NCBI GenBank assembly: GCA_024693325.1
Contig: JAILLA010000054.1
Location: 46,931-110,930, forward strand
DNA: 64,000 nt
Direction: 5' to 3'
From: Solobacterium sp.
GTDB taxonomy: Bacteria > Bacillota_I > Bacilli_A > Erysipelotrichales > Erysipelotrichaceae
Numbering within the stretch: position 1 is the first letter of the stretch; the number at the start of each line of letters is the position of its first letter. Below are positions 32,853 to 41,682 of this stretch, piece after piece. Position numbers and translations under genes: made by a program. The notes below the pieces were generated by a model. It did no database searches and was not told the origin of the DNA. It was given only the letters and a program-made list of their open reading frames with translations.

Positions 32853-33029
32853 TCAGTCAGAAACAGTTTCCTTTACGACCTTGATGCCGGCAATTTTGAA
32901 GCAGTTCGGCACATTGCCTTTTTCGTCTCTGTGGAACGCTACGCAGTCACAGCATCTGCCGTGTCTGGGACAGTCTGTGTTCGGACATGTGCAGGGATGA
33001 TTGTTTGAACAGGGTCTAGCTTCACTCAT
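32853..33029 (-). CDS. Small Cys-rich (probably metal-binding) protein
   Basis: 58 residues, too short for usual gene finding. The ATG at 33029 has AAGGAGAT about 7 nt upstream and the gene ends before a strong terminator. It holds eight Cys (7, 13, 15, 20, 26, 27, 29, 43) with His and Asp between them: CTCPNTDCPRHGRCCDCVAF, then VPNCF. The pattern resembles short Cys-rich domain-of-unknown-function proteins (DUF6485-like, from memory) common in anaerobes. It should bind Zn or an Fe-S cluster; the role is unknown. The opposite-strand frame over this stretch has no SD and is a shadow. Confidence 0.72.
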   Translation of the reverse strand: MSEARPCSNNHPCTCPNTDCPRHGRCCDCVAFHRDEKGNVPNCFKIAGIKVVKETVSD

Positions 33030-33134
33030 GATCGGATCTCCTTGTTGGTGTAATCGTAAACGAGAAACTGCCGGTTAGGAAACACGAACATGGCTGCACG
33101 TAAATAAATCCGGAAAGTTTATGCCCGTATCATG

Positions 33135-33164
33135 AAAAAACCGCCGGTTATGATCAGCCGGCGG
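33135..33164 (-). terminator. Intrinsic terminator of the zinc-ribbon membrane protein gene
   Basis: CCGCCGG pairs with CCGGCGG; on the minus strand six T follow. Confidence 0.85.
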
Positions 33165-33172
33165 TCGGTGAT

Positions 33173-35116
33173 TTAGTCGGTAATTTCTACAAGTTCATGT
33201 CCGGCAACAGAGAATCCCTGGTTGACTTCGAATGAAGTTGCGTACCAGTCACCTGTCTGCGGGTTATAGCGCATATTCGATGCGATGACGGACTTGTTGT
33301 TGATCGGAGCGTTGTCGCTCAGACGTGTACCGTCATTTTCTGCTTCTGCCAGGATCCTGACGGTGTAGTATCCGTTTGTATCTGCGGAAGGAGAAAGCTC
33401 ATAAGTTGTTCTGTCTGTAGAGAACTTGCGGTTTGTGAAGGAGTATCCGCGGTTGACGGCAACACGGTTCTGCAGGGCAGTGCGGATGCTTTCGTCGATA
33501 TGTTCCACAGAACTCATATCACCGTTGTTGGAACCGTTCAGGTAAGCTGTGTACAGCTGCTTGAAGTTGCGGGAGATCGTCTTGAAGTAATCAGGATCTT
33601 CTTCAACAACGACTTCCGGAGTAGGCTCCGGTGTATTTTCGGGCTCTGCGGAAGCAGTCGCGTCAGCGGGCAGTGTCTCGGCAGTCGGTTCCGGTGTAGA
33701 TACCGGTTTGGAACCGCCGCTGCGGTCTCTCAGCAGGAAGAACCACAGTGCGCCGGCAAGCAGTGCCAGAAGCAGCAATGCCAGCAGGGCGATCCACAGT
33801 TTGCCGCCTTTCTTTTCATCATCTTCCGGAACCGGCGGCTCTGATTTCTGAAGATCATTAAGTTCGATCTCACGCTTCGCAGGTTTTTTCGGAATGTTGA
33901 GGTCAACTGCCTTCTCAGGCTCCGGAGCAGGTTCAGGTTTCCTGACGGGTTCCGGTTTTCTGACAGGCTCCGGTTCTTTTTCAACCGGCTTGAATATGAC
34001 TGTCTGGCCTTCATCGACCAGCTTCTTCTCTGCTTTTTCTTCTTCCCGGAAGAGATTCGTATAGATCTCTGTTGTCTGGGGGTCGATATGTGCAGGAGCT
34101 TTGCTGAGAATGAACGGAACATCCAGCTCTTCCGTATCAGCTTCTTCATCCAGCGGATTCACAAAGTCGGAGCCTTCCGGTTCGTCCGGATTGAGTCCTG
34201 CCAGTCTCAGCGCAGTCTGTGTATTCTCATCATCATTGCGGGTCTGTCTCAGGATGAACGGGACATCATAGCTGCTGTCTGCAGGTCTGCTGTCTCGGGT
34301 ATAGTTGCCGTCCAGCACGTCCTCTTCCTCGGTCGTGCTGTCGTCTGCCAGCAATGTCTTCAGGACATTGTGCAGATCACCCAGGGCATCATATTCACTC
34401 GTTTCTTCTTTCAGGTTCTCCTCGGAGATATCTTCGATCACAGGCAGGTCTTCCATCGTGATCGTATGATCCGTTTCTCTCTGAACGAACGGGATGTTGA
34501 AGCTGTCAGGTACATCTTCCGCTTCCGGTTCGTCGACCGTCATACGGATCGTTTCCTCAGGAGCTTCTTCTGTCTGCTGTTCTTCAGCAGGTGCTGCCGG
34601 AGGAGCTTCCTCGACAGCCGGTTCCTCTGCAGGCACTGCAGGGATGACCGGTTCAGGGATCTCTTCTTTCGGTGCGGAAGGGTTCATCGCGGGAATGGAT
34701 GAAGTGAAGAAGAGCGGGATGCTGGAAGAAGCAGCGATCTTTTCTTCGGGTTCATCATTGTCATCACCGAGGTCCAGGAATGAAAGCAGATCATCATCGG
34801 ATGTCTCTTCCTGGATCAGTTCAGGCATGACCGGTTCCGCCGGTTTTTCTTCAACGGGCTTTTTAGGAACAGCCGGTGTTTCTTTCGGGAAGTTCTCGTC
34901 TTTGATCACAGGGAAGATCCCGGTGTCAACAAGCTTTGCCGTACGCATTACGGGTACGGGAGGGATCGAGCGGTCATTGATATTGAAGATCAGTGTTTCG
35001 CCCAGTTTATCATCGTCCTGACGCTCTGTCGGAACAGGTCTTCCGCAGCGGGGGCAGAAGATCATGTCAGCTTCCAGGTCGCGTCCGCAATAAATGCATT
35101 TCTTGGTTTCTGTCAT
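33173..35116 (-). CDS. Zinc-ribbon, acidic-linker, single-pass membrane protein
   Basis: 647 residues. A zinc ribbon at 7-24 (CxxC...CxxC) is followed by a long acidic, Pro/Glu-rich region to about 435, one membrane helix at 440-463, a Thr/Pro linker, and an extracytoplasmic domain of about 150 residues. The disordered part repeats a short motif: FNIPFVQRE (206), YDVPFILRQ (283), LDVPFILSK (331), with a weaker SSIPLFFTS at 131. Another pair, GETLIF (39) and GQTVIF (370), flanks the region. The design resembles Gram-positive envelope proteins whose inner tail recruits partners or is phosphorylated, with an outer sensory domain. No family name is given. SD GGGAG lies about 11 nt upstream. Confidence 0.75.
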   Translation of the reverse strand: MTETKKCIYCGRDLEADMIFCPRCGRPVPTERQDDDKLGETLIFNINDRSIPPVPVMRTAKLVDTGIFPVIKDENFPKETPAVPKKPVEEKPAEPVMPELIQEETSDDDLLSFLDLGDDNDEPEEKIAASSSIPLFFTSSIPAMNPSAPKEEIPEPVIPAVPAEEPAVEEAPPAAPAEEQQTEEAPEETIRMTVDEPEAEDVPDSFNIPFVQRETDHTITMEDLPVIEDISEENLKEETSEYDALGDLHNVLKTLLADDSTTEEEDVLDGNYTRDSRPADSSYDVPFILRQTRNDDENTQTALRLAGLNPDEPEGSDFVNPLDEEADTEELDVPFILSKAPAHIDPQTTEIYTNLFREEEKAEKKLVDEGQTVIFKPVEKEPEPVRKPEPVRKPEPAPEPEKAVDLNIPKKPAKREIELNDLQKSEPPVPEDDEKKGGKLWIALLALLLLALLAGALWFFLLRDRSGGSKPVSTPEPTAETLPADATASAEPENTPEPTPEVVVEEDPDYFKTISRNFKQLYTAYLNGSNNGDMSSVEHIDESIRTALQNRVAVNRGYSFTNRKFSTDRTTYELSPSADTNGYYTVRILAEAENDGTRLSDNAPINNKSVIASNMRYNPQTGDWYATSFEVNQGFSVAGHELVEITD

Positions 35117-35221
35117 ATCGTGTTAATCTCCCGGAAAAATTCTAATCCATCTTTTATTATATCGCAAACACTGAAGATAATCCTTCTGTAAATATTGAAT
35201 GTCCTGGGCAGTTATACCCTG

Positions 35222-35255
35222 AAAAAAAGCTGACCGCTACAGTTTTTCGATCAGC
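35222..35255 (-). terminator. Intrinsic terminator overlapping the end of the phosphodiesterase gene
   Basis: GCTGACCG pairs with CGATCAGC; read on the minus strand it is followed by seven T. The stem includes the stop region of the gene. Confidence 0.8.
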
Positions 35256-35824
35256 CGTTCCAGGAAGCTCTTCTTTTTCGGTTTTTCCGTTTCTTTCTTT
35301 ACCGGTACGTATTCCATCCGCACAGCATCTATTGTTTCCGGTGTCACCGTGACCAGCATATAGCTTTTTCCGGAGTAATCCCGGGAATACGCAAGGGACC
35401 CCGGATTCAGCATCCGTACGCCGTCCTCAATAAAATCCTGACAGATATGCATGTGTCCGAAGAATACCGTGTCACACCGGTTTTCCCGCGCATGCTTTGC
35501 CATCAGGTCATAATGGAAATATATCAGCATATCCAGATGACCGTGACAGACATAGATCCGTTGTCCAAGCACTTCGATGATGCGCCAGTCGGGAACGCTG
35601 TTTCCCAGGTAAAAATCATGGTTTCCGCGGATGAACAGAAACCCATCCATATCCTTTTCCTTCAGTTCGCTGTCACCGCAGTGCACAAACAGATCTGCCT
35701 CGGGATGATGTTCCCGCACGTACCGCAGGGAATCCCTGTCCATATGGCTGTCACTGCAGAGAACGATGATAAAAGGCTTTTCGGGATCTGCATTGATATG
35801 TGTTTCCGGTATTTTGTTCATCAT
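35237..35824 (-). CDS. YfcE/MJ0936-family metallophosphoesterase
   Basis: 195 residues. Two-metal motifs are all present: SDSH near 24, HCGDSEL near 48, RGNHD near 65, CHGH near 93 and FGHMH near 122. The C-terminal 25 residues are a Lys-rich tail not typical of the core. The family hydrolyses phosphodiesters such as bis-pNPP, cyclic nucleotides or nucleotide derivatives; the physiological substrate is unknown. Two adjacent ATG codons (35824, 35821) are possible starts; the first is 4 nt from a CGGAGA SD and the second about 7 nt. Confidence 0.88.
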   Translation of the reverse strand: MMNKIPETHINADPEKPFIIVLCSDSHMDRDSLRYVREHHPEADLFVHCGDSELKEKDMDGFLFIRGNHDFYLGNSVPDWRIIEVLGQRIYVCHGHLDMLIYFHYDLMAKHARENRCDTVFFGHMHICQDFIEDGVRMLNPGSLAYSRDYSGKSYMLVTVTPETIDAVRMEYVPVKKETEKPKKKSFLERLIEKL

Positions 35825-35901
35825 CTGTCTCCGGGTCCATTATGACATGCACAGAGGCAAAATGAAAACCGGTCATAACATCCCGGGAAATAATAAAAGC
35901 T

Positions 35902-35929
35902 CTCCGGTCCGCATACATACAGACCGGAG
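35902..35929 (-). terminator. Hairpin after the RpiB-like gene
   Basis: CTCCGGTC pairs with GACCGGAG across a 12-nt loop. The minus-strand tail is AGCTTTTATTATTT, a moderate T-run. Confidence 0.65.
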
Positions 35930-35961
35930 AACCGGATAATCAGATCAAAGGACTGAAAACC

Positions 35962-36597
35962 TTACTTCAGTTTTCTGACAAGTTCCGCAAGCGCTTCATC
36001 TTTGCAGTCACGGAAGAAATACTCATCGAAGTGTTCGCCCGCAAAAGCGCTCTTTACCAGTTCCGGATCCAGATCGCAGAGGATATCTGCCAGCGGACGG
36101 AATGCAGCGGCACGGACACCGTCAAGGATCTTCTTGTTGCGCTGTTCCGGTACGACACGTTCTTTCGGATAGCCGCCGCCGAACGGTTCACTGAACAGTT
36201 TTTCGAAGATGTATTCCAGGTTCAGTTCACCGCCCCAGCCGAAGTTGAGGGCGAACGGGATCGAGATCGCGTTGCCGTCGTTGATCTGGGCAAATGTATA
36301 GGCATCCAGCGGGTGCTCAACATGTCCGCAGATAACGCCCGGGAAGGAATTCAGCGCAAGCATCGCTCCTTCACCTGTTCCGCATCCTGTCACGACAAAG
36401 TCAGCGGCACCGGAATTCAGAAGCACAGCTGCCAGAATGCCGTTAGTGACATAGGTCAGCGGTGCCGGATCATCTGCGGAATACATGCCGTAGTTGACGA
36501 CTTCGTATCCCTTCGGTTCAACGACCTTACGGAGCGCTGTTTCGATCAGGCTGTTTTTTGCGGCCTGGGAATTTTCATTGATCAATGCAATTTTCAT
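35962..36597 (-). CDS. RpiB/LacAB-family sugar-phosphate isomerase
   Basis: 211 residues from ATG 36597 with SD AGGAGA; the longer open frame upstream has no support. Signature parts are MKIALINENSQAAKN at the start, GAADFVVTGCGTGEGAMLALNSFPG near 95-117 and DAYTFAQINDGNAISI near 128. The GCGTG turn replaces the CGSG seen in classical RpiB. Members isomerise ribose-5-phosphate, allose-6-phosphate or galactose-6-phosphate; this longer subgroup is common in Bacillota and its substrate is not clear. It is a single gene with a TATAAT upstream (around 36625). Confidence 0.82.
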   Translation of the reverse strand: MKIALINENSQAAKNSLIETALRKVVEPKGYEVVNYGMYSADDPAPLTYVTNGILAAVLLNSGAADFVVTGCGTGEGAMLALNSFPGVICGHVEHPLDAYTFAQINDGNAISIPFALNFGWGGELNLEYIFEKLFSEPFGGGYPKERVVPEQRNKKILDGVRAAAFRPLADILCDLDPELVKSAFAGEHFDEYFFRDCKDEALAELVRKLK

Positions 36598-36763
36598 AAA
36601 ATTGTGTTCTCCTTCGTCATCTATATTATAGAAAATTGTTACCCCGGAAGGAAATCTTTCGGGATGTATCTGATTTGATGTGATTGAAAAAGGAATCCGT
36701 TTTTCTGCTTCAACTTGATGATAATCCCACAGTAAATGCTGTTTGTCCGGGGCGTTTGCGTTG

Positions 36764-36769
36764 TATAAT
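36764..36769 (+). promoter_or_regulatory. -10 box of the VanY-type peptidase gene
   Basis: TATAAT lies 25 nt before the ATG at 36795. TTTGTC (36742-36747) with a 16-nt spacer is the best -35. Confidence 0.5.
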
Positions 36770-36794
36770 GAAAAAAATGGGCAGGTGGCATGAT

Positions 36795-37661
36795 ATGGAT
36801 AAAAAATACAAGTGGAAGCTGTGGACAGTACTGATCTTATCGATACTGATCCTGATCGGTCTGGGATACCTTCATTATCTGAGAAAAGGAACTCAGCCTG
36901 TTGCTGTAGTAACACCGACGCCTGCGGAAACGCTGGCTCCTTCAGGATGCCCGACTTGCCCGGCAGATATCGTGATCACGGATGAACCTGCATCGACACC
37001 GGAGGCCACACAGACTCCGGCGCCGGCAACAGCAACCCCGGAACCGACGCAGGAGCCGACACAGGAACCTGTGGAAGTCACCGTGGACATTGATTCTGAT
37101 GACAGTATCAACAAACTGGTCAATATTTCTTATCCGGTGGATCCCGGATATGTGCCGAAAGACCTGAGAGTCGTCAATATTCCGAGCAGTGAATCAGAGT
37201 ATCTCCGTGAAGAAGCTGCCAACGCGCTGGAACAGATGTACAAGGCTGCCTGTGACAACCAGGTATACCTGAGGATCGTAGACGGCTACCGTTCCTATTC
37301 GGAACAGCTGGCACTGTACAACTATTATGAACGTATACACGGCAAGGCTTATACGGAATATGTGGATGACCATCCCGGCGCAAGTGAACACCAGCTCGGT
37401 CTGGCTGTCGATCTTGGCTGGTACAACGGAAACTGCCAGCTGAATCCCTGCATCGCGACATACCCGCAGTACCAGTGGCTGCTGGACAATTCCTATAAGT
37501 ACGGATGGATCGCAAGATATCCGGACAAGAAATCCGATGTTACCCACATCACATACTCACCGTGGCATTTCCGCTATGTCGGTTCTGAGGAAGCAGCGAA
37601 GATCCATGACTCAGGCCTGACGATGGAGGAATACTACAAGCGTCCGGTCAAAACCAACTGA
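36795..37661 (+). CDS. Membrane-anchored M15 family D-Ala-D-Ala carboxypeptidase (VanY-type)
   Basis: 288 residues from ATG 36795, SD AGGTGG. One membrane helix (about 9-28) precedes a Thr/Pro/Glu-rich linker to about 95 and the peptidase domain. Zinc-site motifs are DGYRSYSEQ, SEHQLGLAVDLG (SxHxxGxAxD) and PWHFRYVG. Such enzymes trim terminal D-Ala from peptidoglycan stem peptides outside the cell. No other van genes are near, so this is a housekeeping wall enzyme rather than glycopeptide resistance. The build (anchor, TP-rich spacer, domain) parallels the GH25 lysozyme at 13899. Confidence 0.92.
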   Translation: MDKKYKWKLWTVLILSILILIGLGYLHYLRKGTQPVAVVTPTPAETLAPSGCPTCPADIVITDEPASTPEATQTPAPATATPEPTQEPTQEPVEVTVDIDSDDSINKLVNISYPVDPGYVPKDLRVVNIPSSESEYLREEAANALEQMYKAACDNQVYLRIVDGYRSYSEQLALYNYYERIHGKAYTEYVDDHPGASEHQLGLAVDLGWYNGNCQLNPCIATYPQYQWLLDNSYKYGWIARYPDKKSDVTHITYSPWHFRYVGSEEAAKIHDSGLTMEEYYKRPVKTN

Positions 37662-37684
37662 TCAACAGTAAGGATAAAAGTTTG

Positions 37685-37710
37685 GGAGATCTCGATGATC
37701 TCCTTTCTTT
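37685..37710 (+). terminator. Intrinsic terminator after the VanY-type gene
   Basis: GGAGATC pairs with GATCTCC, loop TCGAT approximately, then TTTCTTT. Confidence 0.75.
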
Positions 37711-37716
37711 ATGCCC

Positions 37717-37752
37717 AAAAAGAAAACGGAGCGTTCCGGTAAACACTCCGTT
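37717..37752 (-). terminator. Intrinsic terminator of asnA
   Basis: AACGGAG pairs with CTCCGTT; on the minus strand the stem is followed by a T-rich tail (TTCTTTTTG). Confidence 0.75.
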
Positions 37753-37762
37753 GATCGGTGAC

Positions 37763-38770
37763 TTACAACAGCGGGATATTGTACTGTTCAGCCAGTTCGT
37801 ACATACGCTTCGGCCATACGGAAGCCTGTACTTCACCGACATGCGCCTTGTTCAGCAGCAGCATGCACAGTCTTGACTGACCGATGCCTCCGCCGATCGT
37901 ATAGGGCAGTTCCTTGTTGAGGATCATCTGATGGTAGGGAAGCTTCAGTCTTCCTTCACAGCGGGAAGCCCTGCACTGTGTGACGATGGAATCCTCGTCA
38001 ACACGGATACCCATGCTGGAGATCTCCAGAGCCATATCCAGGGAAGGCAGCCAGTAGAGCAGGTCGCCGTTCAGGTTCCAGTCATCATAGTCAGGCGCTC
38101 TTCCGTCATGCGGCCTGCCGTTGGCCAGAGGCCAGCCGATCTGCTTGATGAAGACACAGCGCTTGTCTTTTGTGATCAGGTCCTCACGCTCTTTCGGCGT
38201 CTTGCCCGGCCACAGTTCCTCCAGCTCCTTGCTGGTGACGAACGTGACGGTATCTTCGACATGGCATACTGCCTGCGGGTATTTATACCAGATCTCATGT
38301 TCCATATGCTTGATGATCCTGACGATCTCCCTGACCGTGTTTTCCAGGGTCTCATCATTGCGCTCTTCTTTGGCAATGATGCGTTCCCAGTCCCACTGGT
38401 CGACGTAGATGGAATGCAGGTTATCGAGGATCTCATCCCTGCGGATTGCGTTCATGTTGGTATAGAGTCCTTCATGCATCCCGAATCCGTACTTCTGCAG
38501 GGCAGCTCTCTTCCACTTGGCAAGCGAATGGACGACCTCGATCCGCTCATCCGGCATTTCCTGCATGTCAAAGCTGACAGGACGTTCAAATCCGTTCAGG
38601 TTGTCATTCAGGCCGGAACTCTTCATAACGAACATCGGCGCGCTTATACGTGACAGGTTCATTTCCCTGCCGAATTCCTTCTGGAAGGTATCTCTTAAGT
38701 ATTTGATGGCTTCCTGTGTCTCACGGACGGTCAGGACAGGGCTGTAATTTTCCGGTACGATGAATTTCAT
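37763..38770 (-). CDS. asnA: Aspartate-ammonia ligase (asparagine synthetase A)
   Basis: 335 residues from ATG 38770 (MKFIVPENY), chosen because GGAGAAA lies about 7 nt upstream. Class II aminoacyl-tRNA-synthetase-like fold with family blocks [13 protein letters not shown] near 68, [10 protein letters not shown] near 120, [25 protein letters not shown] near 210-235 and [14 protein letters not shown] near 295. It makes asparagine from aspartate, ammonia and ATP. It is a single-gene unit; TAAAAT with an upstream TG may be the -10. Confidence 0.96.
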   Translation of the reverse strand: MKFIVPENYSPVLTVRETQEAIKYLRDTFQKEFGREMNLSRISAPMFVMKSSGLNDNLNGFERPVSFDMQEMPDERIEVVHSLAKWKRAALQKYGFGMHEGLYTNMNAIRRDEILDNLHSIYVDQWDWERIIAKEERNDETLENTVREIVRIIKHMEHEIWYKYPQAVCHVEDTVTFVTSKELEELWPGKTPKEREDLITKDKRCVFIKQIGWPLANGRPHDGRAPDYDDWNLNGDLLYWLPSLDMALEISSMGIRVDEDSIVTQCRASRCEGRLKLPYHQMILNKELPYTIGGGIGQSRLCMLLLNKAHVGEVQASVWPKRMYELAEQYNIPLL

Positions 38771-38879
38771 GATCATTTCTCCAATACTGAGCCATTTTAT
38801 CACTAACAGGAGGAAAAGGAAAACACGAAACCCAAAGGCATTTATTTTCCCTGAAGTTCCATATTCACCTGACTTCGGT

Positions 38880-38885
38880 TATAAT
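38880..38885 (+). promoter_or_regulatory. -10 box of the third MATE gene
   Basis: TATAAT lies 29 nt before the start at 38915. The -35 is poor. Confidence 0.5.
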
Positions 38886-38914
38886 CGGTGTACTGTAAAA
38901 AAGGAGAGGCGTAA

Positions 38915-40273
38915 ATGGCTGAAACAAGGGGAATGATATTTACGGAAGGTCCGATCGCGGGACCGCTGATACGCTTTGCGCTGCCGATGCTTGCAGCATC
39001 ATTTCTGCAGTCCATGTACGGGGCGGTGGACCTGATGGTCGTCGGCAGGTTTGCCGGTACAGCGGATGTTTCGGCTGTTTCCACCGGTTCCCAGGTCATG
39101 ATGACAGTCACCAGCATCTTCATGGGACTTGCAATGGGCATGACGATCCTGCTCGGGCAGAAGATCGGGGAAGGAAACGCAAAAGAAGGCGGCCGCATCA
39201 TCGGCGCAGGCATCCTGCTCTTTACTCTCATCGGTCTGACCGCGTCAATCCTGCTCGGCTCCTTTGCGCCGTCTCTTGCGGCATTGATGAACGCGCCGCC
39301 TGAATCGTTCGCAAGGGCATCGCAGTATATCCGGATCTGCGGCATCGGTTCGCTGGCGATCATTGCCTATAATACGCTCGGCGCGGTATTCCGGGGGATC
39401 GGTGATTCCCGGACACCGTTCATGTCAGTGACGATCGCCTGCATCTGCAATATCCTCGGGGACCTGCTGTTTGTCGCGGTGCTGGGCATGGGGACTGCCG
39501 GGGCAGCCCTGGCGACCGTCATGGCTCAGCTGATCAGCGTTGCAGTATCCCTGTATCTGGTCAGCAGGATGAACCTGCCGTTCACATTCTCATTCAGCGA
39601 CATCGGCTGGCACCGCACACAGATCAGAAGGATCCTGGGCCTCGGGTTTCCGATCGCCCTGCAGGATTTCATGGTCAGCATCTCGTTCATGGTCATCCTG
39701 GCCATCGTCAACTCACTCGGCCTGATCGTTTCTGCCGGAGTCGGCGTAGCGGAAAAGGTATGCGGCTTCGTCATGCTGGTGCCTTCCGCATTCTCACAGG
39801 CTGTTTCCGCGTTCGCGTCCCAGAATAAAGGCGCCGGCAAATATGACCGCGCCGTCAGGGGAATGCTGTGCGCGGTCGGTATCTGCTTTGCGTTCAGCGT
39901 CATGATCAGCTGGTTTGTATTCTTCTACGGAACCATTCCTGCCGCCATGTTTGCCTCGGATCCCGTGGTCATCCATGCGGCAGCCGAATACCTGAAGGCA
40001 TACGCGATCGACGTGCTCCTGACATCGCTGTTCTTCAATATGACCGGTTTCTTCAACGGGATCGGAAAGACACGATTTGTCATGATACAGGGGATCTTCG
40101 GTGCTTTTCTTGTCAGGATCCCTGTCTCCTACCTCATGAGCAGACGGAATCCCGTATCCGTATTCCTGCTCGGTCTTGCGACACCTGCTTCCTCACTGGT
40201 ACAGGTGCTGTTATGTGTGCTATACTTTCTGAACATCAAACGCAAACATGAGTTTGATCAGAAACATTCATGA
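38915..40273 (+). CDS. MATE-family efflux transporter (third of three)
   Basis: 452 residues with about 12 membrane helices. Family blocks are GPLIRFALPMLAASFLQSMYGAVDLMVVGRFAG near the start and YNTLGAVFRGIGDSRTPFM near 150, the latter characteristic of the NorM/DinF-like MATE branch. SD AAGGAGAGG is strong. The G+C is higher than in its neighbours by eye. It is followed by trkA after 41 nt with no terminator, but a TGATACAAT element suggests a separate trkA promoter. Confidence 0.93.
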   Translation: MAETRGMIFTEGPIAGPLIRFALPMLAASFLQSMYGAVDLMVVGRFAGTADVSAVSTGSQVMMTVTSIFMGLAMGMTILLGQKIGEGNAKEGGRIIGAGILLFTLIGLTASILLGSFAPSLAALMNAPPESFARASQYIRICGIGSLAIIAYNTLGAVFRGIGDSRTPFMSVTIACICNILGDLLFVAVLGMGTAGAALATVMAQLISVAVSLYLVSRMNLPFTFSFSDIGWHRTQIRRILGLGFPIALQDFMVSISFMVILAIVNSLGLIVSAGVGVAEKVCGFVMLVPSAFSQAVSAFASQNKGAGKYDRAVRGMLCAVGICFAFSVMISWFVFFYGTIPAAMFASDPVVIHAAAEYLKAYAIDVLLTSLFFNMTGFFNGIGKTRFVMIQGIFGAFLVRIPVSYLMSRRNPVSVFLLGLATPASSLVQVLLCVLYFLNIKRKHEFDQKHS

Positions 40274-40314
40274 TACAATGGGGATGATTTTACCCTGATT
40301 GTTTGGGAGGCTTT

Positions 40315-41682
40315 ATGAAGATATTGATCGCCGGATGCGGAAAAGTCGGTTCGACACTGACAAAACAGCTGACATCCGAAGGACATGAAATAACCCTGAT
40401 CGACCATGACCCGGAAGTACTGGAAGGGATCATGGAACGATATGATGTCATGGGTGTACAGGGCAATGCGGCTGCCATGGAAAGCCTCGAACAGGCAGGT
40501 GTCCAGGATGCTGATCTTCTGATCGCGGCTACGGACATGGACGAGGTCAATCTGCTGTCGTGTCTGACAGCACACGGGCTGAATGAAAAGCTGCATACGA
40601 TCGGCAGGATCCGCAACCCTGAATACAGACGGCAGGCATATGAGATGCGTTCTGTATTCGGACTGAATATGGTGATCAATCCCGAACGGGAGGCAGCGAC
40701 CAGCATTTCCCGTCTTTTGAAGTATCCGGGTTTCAGAACTATCGAAACATTTGCCAAGGGCAATGTCGAGATCGTTGAAGTACATGTTACCGCTGATTCC
40801 AAACTGAAGAACGTTGCGCTGAATCAGCTTCAGAATATCATTCACTGCACCGTACTTGTCTGTGCGATCGTTAGGGATGACAGATGCCTGATGCCGGACG
40901 GCAATTTCGTGCTGAAAGAAAACGACCATCTGTATATCACAGCGACCACTTCCAATCTTTCCGCATTGCTGAGATCCTTGGGCATCATTACGAAGCCGGT
41001 CAAAAATGTCCTGATCGCCGGCGGCGGAAGGATCTCCTATTATCTTGCAAGCCAGCTGCAGGAAAGCGGCATGACATGTGAGATCATTGAACAGAGCGCC
41101 AGACGCTGCGAGGAACTGGCACTGCTTCTGCCTGATGCAAGAGTCGTACAGGGTGACGCCAGCAACCAGAACTTCATGGAAACGGAACGCATCGATTCCT
41201 ATGACGCGCTGGTCATGCTGACGGGACTGGATGAGCTGAATATCGTCATGGCCCTCTATGGCAGCGCAAGAGGTGTCAAGCATGTCGTCACAAAGGTAAG
41301 CCACGGTGAAAACAACCTGCTGCTGAACGAACTGGAGATCGGCAGCGTCGTTTCCCCGAAGGAGCTCTCCTGCAATACGATTGTCCAGTATGTCAGGGCG
41401 ATGCAGAACCGCCAGGGTGCTGCGATCACCATTCACAGGATCGCCGGCGGACAGGCTGAGGCGATCGAATTCATCATCGATGAGAATTCAAAGCATATCG
41501 GTGAGAAGATCAAGAACCTGAAGCTGAAGAAAAATGTTCTGATCTCAAGCATCTCAAGAGGCGAAAATACGGAGATCGCATCGGGCAACTCTACCTATGA
41601 ACTGGATGACACAGTCGTCGTCATTACGAATTCATCCAATCCGATCCTGCAGTTTAATGACATATTTGAGGCAGAATTCTGA
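40315..41682 (+). CDS. trkA: Trk potassium uptake regulatory subunit TrkA
   Basis: 455 residues from ATG 40315; SD GGGAGG is only 4 nt away, and a TTG three codons upstream lies on the SD itself. It has two RCK units: Rossmann N-lobes beginning MKILIAGCGKVGSTLT and VLIAGGGRISYYLASQL (near 230), each followed by a TrkA-C lobe. The second glycine loop (GGGRIS) is less canonical than the first (GCGKVG). TrkA binds NAD(H)/ATP and gates TrkH. Stop and start overlap (TGATG) with trkH gives tight coupling. Confidence 0.95.
   Translation: MKILIAGCGKVGSTLTKQLTSEGHEITLIDHDPEVLEGIMERYDVMGVQGNAAAMESLEQAGVQDADLLIAATDMDEVNLLSCLTAHGLNEKLHTIGRIRNPEYRRQAYEMRSVFGLNMVINPEREAATSISRLLKYPGFRTIETFAKGNVEIVEVHVTADSKLKNVALNQLQNIIHCTVLVCAIVRDDRCLMPDGNFVLKENDHLYITATTSNLSALLRSLGIITKPVKNVLIAGGGRISYYLASQLQESGMTCEIIEQSARRCEELALLLPDARVVQGDASNQNFMETERIDSYDALVMLTGLDELNIVMALYGSARGVKHVVTKVSHGENNLLLNELEIGSVVSPKELSCNTIVQYVRAMQNRQGAAITIHRIAGGQAEAIEFIIDENSKHIGEKIKNLKLKKNVLISSISRGENTEIASGNSTYELDDTVVVITNSSNPILQFNDIFEAEF

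Noticed and set aside
32797..33000. Plus-strand 67-codon frame downstream of the candidate RNA
   Set aside because: It begins inside the RNA's terminator, lacks an SD, and is antisense to the Cys-rich gene that has a good SD.
36795..37661. Vancomycin-resistance vanY
   Set aside because: No other van genes in the window; M15 peptidases of this build are common wall-maintenance enzymes.
40258..41436. Long minus-strand open frame (392 codons) opposite trkA
   Set aside because: trkA is unmistakable on the other strand; this frame has no SD and no family features.
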